Below, one piece after another: positions 8,201 through 17,200 of a stretch of DNA of 64,000 nucleotides. The notes under the pieces are model-generated. The model worked only from the letters and a program-made list of their open reading frames with translations. It had not been told where the DNA came from and ran no database searches. Both the position numbers and the translations under genes were made by a program. The stretch lies in contig JAGOQJ010000009.1 of assembly GCA_017991595.1 (NCBI GenBank), positions 1 through 64,000 of the forward strand. The letters run 5' to 3'. Source of the stretch: Candidatus Didemnitutus sp. Its GTDB lineage: Bacteria; Verrucomicrobiota; Verrucomicrobiia; Opitutales; Opitutaceae. Numbering within the stretch: the stretch's first letter is position 1; the number at the start of each line of letters is the position of its first letter.

Positions 8201-9364
8201 GTGCACCTTACCCACCTCGCCTGCACCGCCTGCGGCCAGACCCACGACGCCACCGTCCCGCAGAATCTCAGCCCCTGCTGCAGCAAGCCCCTTTACCCCA
8301 CCTACGATCTCGCCGCGGCGGCACGCACGCTGACCAAAGCCGCCCTCGCCGGCCGCCGAGCTGACATGTGGCGTTACCGGGAGGTCCTGCCCGTGCGGCA
8401 CGAAGCCGACATCGTCACGCTGGGCGAAGGCTTCACCCCGCTCCTGCCCGCGCCGCGCCTCGCGGCCCGCCTCGGTCTCGCGCAACTCGCGATCAAGGAC
8501 GAATCGCAGAACCCCACGCAAAGCTTCAAGGCGCGCGGCATGGCCACGGCGGTCTCGATGGCGAAGCAGTTCGGGCTGCGCAAACTCGCCGTCCCTTCCG
8601 CGGGCAACGCCGGTGGTGCCCTCGCCGCCTATGCCGCCCGCGCCGGCCTCGAGGCCCACATCTTCATGCCGGCCGACACGCCCAAGGCCAACATCATCGA
8701 ATGCCGCGAGCTTGGCGCGCACGTCACGCTCATCACCGGCCTCATCACCGATTGCGGCGCCGAGATCGCCCGTCGCAAGCAGTCCGAAGGCTGGTTCGAC
8801 GTCTCGACGCTCAAGGAGCCCTACCGCGTCGAAGGAAAGAAGACCCTCGGCTACGAACTGGCGGAACAACTCGATTGGCAACTGCCCGACGCCATCATCT
8901 ATCCGACCGGTGGCGGCACGGGCCTCGTCGGCATGTGGAAAGCCTTCGACGAAATGGAGCGCCTTGGCTGGATCGGAGCGCGACGCCCCAAGATGTTTTC
9001 CGTGCAGGCGGAAGGCTGCCAACCCATCGTGCGCGCCTTCCAAGCCCAGGCGACGCAGGCCGCCGAGCATGTCGGCGCCCACACCCGCGCATCGGGTCTC
9101 CGCGTGCCGAAGGCGGTGGCGGACTTCATCATGTTGCAGGTGCTGCGCGACTCGCGCGGCGGCGCCATCGCCGTGCCGGACGCGGAGATGCTCGCCGATG
9201 TCCGAGAAGTCGGCACGGCGGAAGGCCTCTTCGTCGCCCCGGAAGGCGCGGCGTGCTACAGCGCGCTCCGCCGCCTGCTCGCCACGGGGACCATCGCCCG
9301 CGACGAACGTGTGGTGCTCTTCAACACCGGCGCCGGCGTGAAATACCTCGAATGCTTCGAGTGA
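8201..9364 (+). CDS. Threonine synthase, zinc-ribbon subclass
   Basis: A PLP enzyme that converts O-phosphohomoserine to threonine or a related reaction. The N-terminus has a short zinc-ribbon-like segment, CTACG then CC. The PLP lysine lies in NPTQSFKARGM, and the phosphate-binding loop in PTGGGTGLVGMWKAF. This is the short subclass, different from the ThrC encoded at 21585-22943. The start is placed at GTG 8201, giving VHLTHLACTACG; GTG at 8156 or 8186 are alternatives. A related substrate such as cysteate synthesis cannot be excluded. Confidence 0.82.
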   Translation: MHLTHLACTACGQTHDATVPQNLSPCCSKPLYPTYDLAAAARTLTKAALAGRRADMWRYREVLPVRHEADIVTLGEGFTPLLPAPRLAARLGLAQLAIKDESQNPTQSFKARGMATAVSMAKQFGLRKLAVPSAGNAGGALAAYAARAGLEAHIFMPADTPKANIIECRELGAHVTLITGLITDCGAEIARRKQSEGWFDVSTLKEPYRVEGKKTLGYELAEQLDWQLPDAIIYPTGGGTGLVGMWKAFDEMERLGWIGARRPKMFSVQAEGCQPIVRAFQAQATQAAEHVGAHTRASGLRVPKAVADFIMLQVLRDSRGGAIAVPDAEMLADVREVGTAEGLFVAPEGAACYSALRRLLATGTIARDERVVLFNTGAGVKYLECFE

Positions 9365-9391
9365 GCCGCACCCGGCGGCTCGCTCCGGCGA

Positions 9392-9943
9392 TCAGGCACT
9401 GTCCCAGTCGCGGTCCTTCGGCAACAGGTGGACGAGCGCGACGTTGATCGCGAGCATCACACCCAAGCCCGCCAGCGAACTCGTCGTCGACGCGAGGAAA
9501 TGGTCCACCGGATCGCGCGTGTAGGCGAAGACCGGCAGCGCCCACTGCGCCGCGATGGTCAACACCTTGGCCGGCAACCACGCCAGCGGTGCCGCGAGCC
9601 GGAGCGTCGGCCAGCGCCGCACCAGCAGCACCGCGAAGCCGACGAACAGCGCCAGCTCGAGCGTCATCAGCCCCGTGCGCTCCCACGTCGGCAAACCGGT
9701 CGTGAGCAGATTCGCCACCGGCACGACCAGCGCGACCAACAGGCCGATCACGCCACCGTAAAGATAGACGGCGACAAAGGCGGTCCAGAACGCCGGCAGG
9801 AGATGAACCCCGAGCGGACGCGCACCGCCCCACGGCGCGATGTGCACCAGGAACGGCACCAGCCAGGCCACGGCCATGAGCACGAGCGTCTCGCGCCAAG
9901 TGGCCCGACTCAGGGAAAACAGACTGCGTGCGGTGATGTTCAT
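9392..9943 (-). CDS. Multi-pass membrane protein, possibly ECF transporter S-component-like
   Basis: A 183-residue very hydrophobic protein with about five or six predicted membrane segments and no clear signal peptide. The central part (LLPAFWTAFVAVYLYGG, then VALVVPVANLLTTGLP) resembles in layout the substrate-binding S-components of ECF vitamin transporters. That is inference from pattern, not a firm assignment. No energising ATPase or T-component gene is adjacent. The start MNITARSLFSL is preferred over an ATG 24 bases upstream. Confidence 0.6.
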   Translation of the reverse strand: MNITARSLFSLSRATWRETLVLMAVAWLVPFLVHIAPWGGARPLGVHLLPAFWTAFVAVYLYGGVIGLLVALVVPVANLLTTGLPTWERTGLMTLELALFVGFAVLLVRRWPTLRLAAPLAWLPAKVLTIAAQWALPVFAYTRDPVDHFLASTTSSLAGLGVMLAINVALVHLLPKDRDWDSA

Positions 9944-10262
9944 TGTTGGAAAAGAGGATGTGCCCATCAGGACACCAAGCGCGGATTCAAAACGAGCCGA
10001 CGCGCGCGGACAAGGGGAGAGTGTCGCCTACCCTCCTGGGGTAAACTCCGCAGGACGGCATGTGGTTGAGGAGCGCGCACGATCGATTCTGGCACAGGCG
10101 AGGCTCTTTCCGACATAGACGCCGCCACCGGCCCAAGCGTTCAAAGGTCCGCCCTCAATCGCCGCGTGTTGCCGCGCACTTGCGGTTGCGGGCTCCTTGC
10201 TCGACGGAGTGACAGGCTCTCCCCTTGCGCTGTCGCAAACCGTCTGCTGAATCGCGCGCTTC
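9944..10262. other. 319-bp divergent intergenic region
   Basis: This gap separates the minus-strand membrane protein from gluconokinase. It must hold both promoters and is long for this compact genome. I compared it by eye with cobalamin, TPP, FMN, SAM and glycine riboswitches, SRP RNA, RNase P and tmRNA, and found no convincing match. A weak GGGGAGAG...AAGGAGC resemblance to glycine riboswitches on the minus strand lacks the second conserved half. No other structure is supported. Confidence 0.4.
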
Positions 10263-10766
10263 GTGTCCTCCTCCGCCACCCGCATCCTTCTCATCACCGG
10301 TGTTGCCGGCTCCGGCAAAAGCACGCTCGGCCAGCAGGCCGCCGCCCGTTTGGGCTGGCCTTACTTCGAAGCCGACGACTTTCACCCGCCGGCGAACACC
10401 GCGAAGATGGCGGCAGGCGTGCCGCTCGACGATGCGGACCGCGCGCCTTGGCTCGCCGCGATCCGCGCCCGTATGGACGAGGTGCGCGCCGCCGGCGGTC
10501 ACGCCGTCTTCACCTGCTCGGCGCTGAAGGCCAGCTACCGGGCCACGCTGCTCGGTGGCACGGACGACGTCGCGCTCATCTTTCTTTCCGGCGATTTTGA
10601 AACCATCCTCGCCCGCGTGCGCGGACGCCAAGGACACTTCATGAAGGAGGAGCTGGTCCGCTCCCAATTTGAAACACTTGAGCCGCCCGCGGACGCGCTC
10701 ACGCTCGATGTGCGCCAATCCCCCGAGGAACTGCTCGCGCAGATCCTCGGCCACGTGCGGCGCTGA
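10263..10766 (+). CDS. gntK: Gluconokinase
   Basis: A 167-residue kinase that phosphorylates gluconate to 6-phosphogluconate. The P-loop is GVAGSGKST near the N-terminus, followed by the family-specific YFEADDFHPPANTAKMAAGVPLDDADRAPWL. The later segments CSALKASYR and GHFMKEELVRSQFETLEPP are also typical of the thermoresistant gluconokinase family. Length matches the family. It starts at GTG. It is not in an obvious gluconate operon, and its 3' end faces the RNase III gene across 18 bases. Confidence 0.93.
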   Translation: MSSSATRILLITGVAGSGKSTLGQQAAARLGWPYFEADDFHPPANTAKMAAGVPLDDADRAPWLAAIRARMDEVRAAGGHAVFTCSALKASYRATLLGGTDDVALIFLSGDFETILARVRGRQGHFMKEELVRSQFETLEPPADALTLDVRQSPEELLAQILGHVRR

Positions 10767-10784
10767 GCCTGCTCCTCGTCCGCG

Positions 10785-11501
10785 TCAGTCGCCCGCGGCC
10801 GCCTGACGCAGCTGGACCAGCGCGGCCCGCGCAGCCTCTTCCTCGGCGGCCTTCTTCGAGCTGCCGCGGCCGACGCCGAGCTTTTGATCGTTGAGATGGA
10901 CGGCGACCTCGTATTGCCGCGCGTGCTTGGGCCCCGTCGCAGCGGTGACATCGTAACGCAGCGCACCGTTGCCGTGCGCCGGCTGGATCATCTCCTGCAA
11001 ACGGCCCTTCGGATTCTCGCCCTCCTCGGTCAACGCCAAGCGCGCCGGGAGCGAGCCATACCAAGCCAGCACCACGCGCTGCACCGTGGCGAAATCGCTG
11101 TCGAGGTAGATCGCACCCACCACGGCTTCCAAGGCGTCCTCGAGGATGGAGGCCCGCTTACGTCCGCCCGCGTCCTCCTCGCTCTGCCCGAGCCGCAGCC
11201 CCGCATCGACGCCGAGATCCAGCGCCAGCCGGGTGAGGAACTCGCCGCGCGTGAGTCCCGCGCGCCGGCGGCTCAACACGCCTTCGCGCTCCTGCGCGAA
11301 CTCGCGGAAGAGCGCATCGGAAAGCACGAAATGCAGGACGGAGTCGCCGAGGAACTCCAGGCGCTGGTTGTGCGCCTTCACGTCCGGGTGCTCCTGCAGG
11401 AAGGAGGCGTGCGTGAGCGCTTCCAGCAGGAGCGCCGGGTCGCGGAAGGTGTGGCCGAGCCGCTTTTGCAAGGCGGCCAGCCGGGCGGGTTGCGAATTCA
11501 T
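10785..11501 (-). CDS. rnc: Ribonuclease III
   Basis: A 238-residue double-stranded-RNA endonuclease for rRNA and mRNA processing. The signature HNQRLEFLGDSVL (about residues 40-52) supplies the catalytic acidic residues, and EDALEAVVGAIYLD supplies the second set. The C-terminal double-stranded RNA-binding domain covers about residues 160-235 (NPKGRLQEMIQ onward, GSSKKAAEEEAARAAL). Length is normal. Confidence 0.96.
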   Translation of the reverse strand: MNSQPARLAALQKRLGHTFRDPALLLEALTHASFLQEHPDVKAHNQRLEFLGDSVLHFVLSDALFREFAQEREGVLSRRRAGLTRGEFLTRLALDLGVDAGLRLGQSEEDAGGRKRASILEDALEAVVGAIYLDSDFATVQRVVLAWYGSLPARLALTEEGENPKGRLQEMIQPAHGNGALRYDVTAATGPKHARQYEVAVHLNDQKLGVGRGSSKKAAEEEAARAALVQLRQAAAGD

Positions 11502-11567
11502 GCGAGAGACGTGGTCGAGATTCCAGTTTCCCCGCCAAAGCTCAATGCGAACCTCACGCCCCTCCGC

Positions 11568-12365
11568 TCAGGAACTGGCGCTCGCATACCGGCGCAATCC
11601 TGCGCGAAAAACCCAGATGGCGACACTGAGCCAGACGATGGCCGTCGCGCAGAGCCAGAGCACGTAATGCGGCTGGAACCCGTGGATGAGCGTCGCCGCC
11701 GGCACGTTGCTGGAGATGACCGCCGGCAACGCCCACACGAACACCACCTCGCGCACGCCGACGAAGGCCTGCCGCGGGAGCCGCCCGAACTCGAACAGCG
11801 TGAAATAGCTGCCCTCGATGCCCTGACTCCCGATCAGCCAGAACGTGAGCGAGACAATCAGCAGCACCGCCGCGTAGTGGATGACCAGCGAGCAGCCCAG
11901 CAGCACCACGTAGATCGCGATGTCGAGCACGCCGGGCGTCAGCCCGAGCTTCGCGGCCGAGTAGATCACCAGCACGATGGCGATGAAGCTGTTGAGCAAC
12001 CCGTCGAGATCGAGCTTGCGCGTCGAGAGCATGAATAGCGGGTTGCCCGGTTGCGCGAGGAAGAAGTCGAACTGCCCGTTGCGGATATTGCGCCCGAACT
12101 CGAAGAGATTACTCCAGAAAAATCCCATCATCAGGCGTTGCAGGATCATCGCCGTGCCGACCAACAGCAGCATCTCATACTGGCTCCAACCCGCGATCGA
12201 GTCCGTGTGCGAGTAGATGACGCCAATGAGCAGGATGTTCACCGCCATCCAGAAAAACTCCACCAACGACCACATCAGAAAATCCATCCGGAACATCATC
12301 GTGCGCACGATCGAGTAACGCGCGCTCGCGAGCCAGATTTTCAGGTAATAGAGGGCCGGTGACAT
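11568..12365 (-). CDS. ABC-2 type transporter permease (second of pair)
   Basis: A 265-residue membrane protein with about six hydrophobic segments and cytoplasmic N-terminus MSPALYYLKIWLASARYSI. The layout (an NGQFDFFLAQPGNPLF loop between the second and third helices) fits ABC-2 export permeases of the DUF990-like group. Such permeases work as heterodimers with a partner and one ATPase. The partner gene is directly upstream (12392-13204), but no ATPase gene is adjacent. Substrate unknown; polysaccharide or drug export is typical of the class. Confidence 0.83.
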   Translation of the reverse strand: MSPALYYLKIWLASARYSIVRTMMFRMDFLMWSLVEFFWMAVNILLIGVIYSHTDSIAGWSQYEMLLLVGTAMILQRLMMGFFWSNLFEFGRNIRNGQFDFFLAQPGNPLFMLSTRKLDLDGLLNSFIAIVLVIYSAAKLGLTPGVLDIAIYVVLLGCSLVIHYAAVLLIVSLTFWLIGSQGIEGSYFTLFEFGRLPRQAFVGVREVVFVWALPAVISSNVPAATLIHGFQPHYVLWLCATAIVWLSVAIWVFRAGLRRYASASS

Positions 12366-12391
12366 GGAGACAAAAGGGCGACGCTGCGAAC

Positions 12392-13204
12392 TCAGCCGCC
12401 GACCGCGGTGTGGCGGCGCAACCCGCGCGACCACAGCGCCTGCGCGCAGACCAGCAGCACGACGACCCAGCAGGCCTGGATCGCGAGACCCGGCCCGATG
12501 GACGCAATGTCGATGCGCCCCGTGAAGATCGCCGCCGGGAAATACATCATGTAGAAATACGGCAGGTAGTGCGAAATCTCGAACAACCACGCCGGCATGA
12601 GATCGAGCGGAAACATCTGCCCGCCCAGCAGCACCTCCACCGCCATCGACAGGATCACGAAGGACTGGATCTCTAGGAACCAAAACGTGAGCAGGCCGAA
12701 ACAGTAGGCGATGGTGAACTGGATCAGCGCCGACATCAGCATCGCCGGCAGACCGTAGGCGAGGCGCAGCGCCCAATCGTCGGGGAACACCAGCGCGTCG
12801 CGCAGCACCGGGTAGGCCAGCGCCAGCGGCAGGAGCACCAGCACGCCCGACACCAGCCGCGCCGCCACGAACACGCTGAAGCGATACGCGTAGTAGTTCA
12901 CCGGCTTGAGCAGGAACTGGTTGATCAGGCCGTTCCGGATCTCCTCGCTCACCTGATAATCCTCGTTGAACGCGCCGATCATGAAATTCAGCGGCAGGAG
13001 AATCACGAAATATGTCAGCGTCTGCCGCAGGTCGAAACCGCCGATCTCCGTCTGCCCCGCAAAAGCCGCGCCCCAGAGCGTGAACACCACCACGAGATGG
13101 AAGAGCGAGAAGAGCCCGCGCACCGCGAAGTTCCACCGGTAAACCAGATTGCTCTGCACCCCGACGAGGAAGACGTGGCGGTATTTGGCGAGCGTGGCGA
13201 ACAT
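12392..13204 (-). CDS. ABC-2 type transporter permease (first of pair)
   Basis: A 270-residue membrane protein with about six helices. It starts MFATLAKYRHVFLVGVQSN and contains the loop RNGLINQFLLKPVNYYAYRF, similar to the loop of its partner downstream. The ATG at 13204 is chosen over one 54 bases upstream because the hydrophobic fold begins here. The 26-base gap to the next permease gene suggests one transcript. The usual third gene, the ATPase, is missing from this cluster. Confidence 0.83.
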   Translation of the reverse strand: MFATLAKYRHVFLVGVQSNLVYRWNFAVRGLFSLFHLVVVFTLWGAAFAGQTEIGGFDLRQTLTYFVILLPLNFMIGAFNEDYQVSEEIRNGLINQFLLKPVNYYAYRFSVFVAARLVSGVLVLLPLALAYPVLRDALVFPDDWALRLAYGLPAMLMSALIQFTIAYCFGLLTFWFLEIQSFVILSMAVEVLLGGQMFPLDLMPAWLFEISHYLPYFYMMYFPAAIFTGRIDIASIGPGLAIQACWVVVLLVCAQALWSRGLRRHTAVGG

Positions 13205-13289
13205 GGGTCGGGAATCGGGCAGTAAGCCGCGGATCAGCGAAAGCGCAAGCGACGGCACGCCGCCGCGCCTTCACCGGCAGGCGCGGACC

Positions 13290-14075
13290 TCACCGCTCCG
13301 TCAGCTTGAAGCGCTCCGCGACTTCCTTCGCGAGCGCGCGGTAGGCCGTCGCGCCCGGGCCGTGCGGGTCGTAGGCGAAGATCGGCTTGCCGAAGCTCGG
13401 CGCCTCGCTGAGCCGCACCGTGCGCGGGATGACGGTCTGGAAAATCTTGTCCGGCAGGTGCTGGCGCACCTCCTCCACGACCTGCTTGGCGAGGTTGATG
13501 CGGCTGTCGAACATCGTCATCACGATGCCGCCGACATCCAGCGTCGGGTTCACACCGGCATTCTTCAAGCGGTCGACGACCTTCAGGATCTGGCCGAGGC
13601 CTTCGAGAGCCATGTATTCGCACTGCAGCGCGATGAGCAGGTGGTCGGCCGCGGCGAGCGAGTTCATCGAGAGCATGCCGAGCGCCGGCGGGCAATCGAT
13701 GATGATCGCGCGGTAGCCGCCGGAGTTGCGGATCGGATCGAGCACGGACTTCAGACGCAGGAGATAGTTTTCCTGCTGGGCCAGCTCGATCTCGATGGCG
13801 GCCAAGTCTACCTCGGATGGGATGAGCGCGAGGTGCGACCACTGGGTGGGCGTGAGCATCTCGAAGGCGTTGCCCTCGCCGTGCAACGGCTTGTAGAGAC
13901 TGCGCCCCTCCTGCTTCTCAATGCCGAGCGCGCTGGTGGCGTTGGCCTGCGGATCGAGGTCCACCACGAGGGTGTGGATCTTCCGCTCCGCCAGGGCAGC
14001 GGCGAGGTTGACGGCGGTGGTGGTCTTGCCGACGCCGCCTTTCTGGTTCGCGATCGTGAAAACCGTGCAGGCCAT
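13290..14075 (-). CDS. ParA-family ATPase (Soj-like)
   Basis: A 261-residue P-loop ATPase for chromosome or cargo partitioning. The deviant Walker A is KGGVGKTTTAVNLAAALA, Walker B is IIIDCPPALG, and the QCEYMALEGL segment is typical of chromosomal ParA/Soj. The ATG at 14075 gives MACTVFTIANQKGG, the usual start; the frame stays open 153 bases upstream, but that part looks non-coding. No parB follows it, which is unusual because the two are normally adjacent. It is divergent from mfd. Confidence 0.9.
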   Translation of the reverse strand: MACTVFTIANQKGGVGKTTTAVNLAAALAERKIHTLVVDLDPQANATSALGIEKQEGRSLYKPLHGEGNAFEMLTPTQWSHLALIPSEVDLAAIEIELAQQENYLLRLKSVLDPIRNSGGYRAIIIDCPPALGMLSMNSLAAADHLLIALQCEYMALEGLGQILKVVDRLKNAGVNPTLDVGGIVMTMFDSRINLAKQVVEEVRQHLPDKIFQTVIPRTVRLSEAPSFGKPIFAYDPHGPGATAYRALAKEVAERFKLTER

Positions 14076-14204
14076 GCGGCGATTAATCGCGGGCGCGCGC
14101 GGGGTGTCTAGCGCGAATTGGACCGGGAGCGGAAGTCGGGCCCGCCCGCGCAGCGCCGTCCGGCTTGCGCCCGCGGCGGGATGCTGCACCGTGGAACGCT
14201 CCGC

Positions 14205-17200
14205 ATGTCCGATGCCGCCAACGCCCACCGCGTGAAGATCACCGGAGTCTGTCCGCCGGCCCGCGCCTTCGCCCTGGCCCGGCTAGCGGCGGCGCACCCC
14301 GCGCCGGTCTGGTTGGTGGTCGTCGAGGAGCCGCGCGAACTCGATCCGCTCGCGGAAGACGTCGCCCTGCTCGCGAGCCAGCGCGACGCCGGCTCAACCG
14401 CGCCGGCCCTGCAGGTGCTGGTGTTTCCGGAATCCCACGCCGACAGCCGGGAGATGCGCGAAGCCTTCCACGCCGCCAGCGACCGGCTCGCTGTGCTCAG
14501 CAAGCTCCGTGGCCGACTGCACGCCACGAGCGCGCCCGACCCCGTCATGATCCTGACCACGCCGGGCGCTTTGCTGCAGGCCGTGCCGCCGCCTGCGGAC
14601 TTCTCCGAGCGGGAAATCGTGCTCCGCAAGGGCGACGAGCGCCCTTTCCAAGGCCTGCTCGAGCTGCTGCGCCAATTCGACTACGACAGCGAAGCGGTCT
14701 GCGAAGCGCCCGGCCAATACGCCGTGCGCGGCGGCATCGTCGACGTTTACCCGATCACCGCGCATCAGCCTTACCGCCTGGATTTCTTCGGCGACACGTT
14801 GGAGGACATCCGCACGCTCGATCCGGTCACGCAACGTTCGGGCGAATCCGTCGCCACCGTCACGCTCACCGCCGCGCCGCAGATCCACGCGGCGGCCGGC
14901 CGCGCCTCGCTACTAGATTACCTCGGTCCCGCCGCTCACGCGGTGGTGCTCGAACCGAAGGCTATCGAGGAAGCCTTCGACCTGCTCGGCGGCGCCGCCG
15001 TCGACGCAGGTAGGGCGAGTTCTCCGAACGAGCCGCGCACTCGGCGGTCGCTCGCATCGGACAACGGCTCGTTCGGAGAACTCACCCTACCGCCGACTCT
15101 CGGCGCACTCGCGGGGCGCGCGGTGCGTTTGTTCGGTGTCAGCGATCTCGATCTGACTTCCGCGCTCTTCGACGGCACCGGCGACGAGCAGACTTGGGAT
15201 ACGGAGTCGTTGCGGCATCACCGTGCGTTCCCCGAGGAGAACCAGCTCGCCCACGAACGCCTTCAAGCCGAGGACGCGGCCCGTCGGGACTTCTTCCTCC
15301 AAGTGCTGGCCTGGCAGCAGGCCGGTTACGCAGTCGAATTCTTCATCTCCAAGGAAGGCGAGGAGCAGCGCACGCGCGAACTCCTCGCGGAAGACGCTGA
15401 ACTCAAGAAATTGAAACCGCGCTACGTCCGCGGCGCGGTCAACGAAGGCTTCCGCATCACGTTCGGTAGGGCGAATTCTCCGAACGAGCCGTCCTCCGCT
15501 CCCGGAAACGCACCCGCGCGCGGCTCGTTCGGAGAACTCGCCCTACCTCGTGCTGCGCGCGGCTACGTCGCCGTGACCGAGACGGAAATCTTCGGCCGCA
15601 AGCGTCAGCGCCGCACCACCAGCAAGCGCGCGCTCGCCACGCCTTCGGCCGTCGACCAGCTGCTCGATTTCTCCGAGCTGGTCGAAGGCGACTTCGTCGT
15701 GCACCTCCAGCACGGCGTCGCCGTCTACCGCGGGCTGACGAAGATCGAATCCCGCGACGGCGTGCGCGAGGTGATTTCCCTCGAATTCGACGACAAGGTC
15801 ACGCTGCACGTGCCGCTGCAGGAGTCGCACCTCATCAGCCGTTACGTCGGTCTGTCGAAGGTGAAGCCGCAGCTCGGCCGCGTCGGCTCCGGCCGTTGGG
15901 AAAAAATCCGCGCCGCCGCCGAGCGCGCCACGCTCGATCTCGCCGCCGAGCTGCTGCAAATCCAGGCAAAGCGAGAGGCGCAGCCGGGCCACGCGTTCGC
16001 CGAGGACAACACCTGGCAGAAGGAATTCGAGGCGGCGTTCCCCTACACGGAAACGCCCGATCAGGCGAAAGCCATCGTCGAGGCGAAAGCTGACATGGAG
16101 AAGACGCGCCCGATGGATCGACTCGTCTGCGGTGACGTCGGCTTCGGCAAGACGGAGGTCGCGATCCGCGCCGCCTTCAAGGCCGTGATGGGCGGCAAGC
16201 AGGTCGCGGTGCTCGTGCCCACGACCGTGCTCGCGCAGCAGCACCTCAACACCTTTCGCGAGCGCATGGCCGGTTACCCGGTCGCGGTCGAGATGGTCTC
16301 GCGTTTCCGCTCGCGCAAGGAGCAGACGCAGATCCTCGCCGCGGTGACGACCGGCAAGATCGACATCCTCATCGGCACGCACCGGCTCGTGCAGAGCGAC
16401 GTGCATTTCAAGGACCTCGGGCTCGTCATCATCGACGAGGAGCAGCGCTTCGGCGTGAAGCACAAGGAGGTCTTCAAGCGCTGGCGGGCGCACGTCGACA
16501 TGCTCTCGATGAGCGCCACGCCGATCCCGCGCACGCTCTACCTCGCGCTCACCGGCGCGCGCGACCTCAGCACGATCGAGACGGCGCCGGTCAACCGCTT
16601 GCCGATCCAGACGATCGTGAAGAGCTACGACGAGAAACTCGTCGTCGAGGCGATCCAGCACGAGACGCGGCGCGGCGGACAGGTTTTCTATCTGCACAAC
16701 CGGGTGATGAGCATCGACCTCGTCGCGTCGCGCCTGCGCGAGTTGCTGCCCAAGCTCCGCATCGGCGTCGGCCACGGCAAGATGGATGAAAACGAACTCG
16801 AGCGCGTGATGACCGACTTCGTGGCGGGCCACTACGACGTGCTCGTCTGCACGACCATCATCGAGAGCGGCCTCGATATCCCGAACTGCAACACGATCAT
16901 CATCGAGGGCGCGGACCGCTTCGGCCTCTCGCAGCTCTACCAGCTCCGCGGCCGCGTCGGCCGTTTCAAGCACCAGGCCTACGCCTACCTCCTGCTGCAC
17001 CGCCACGCCCGCGTGATGGACCTCGCGCGCCAGCGCTTGAGCGCCCTCCGCCAGCACAACCAGCTCGGCGCCGGCTTCCGCATCGCCATGCGCGACCTCG
17101 AGCTGCGCGGCGCGGGCAACCTCCTCGGCGCCGAGCAGAGCGGTCACATCGTCGGCGTTGGGTTCGAGCTGTATTGCCAGTTACTCAAGCAAAGCGTCGC

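Noticed and set aside
9944-10262. Glycine or cobalamin riboswitch on the minus strand
   Set aside because: A GGGGAGAG and AAGGAGC resemblance exists, but the remaining conserved boxes are absent.
10028-10324. A 98-codon minus-strand frame
   Set aside because: It overlaps the gluconokinase start and shows no conserved content.
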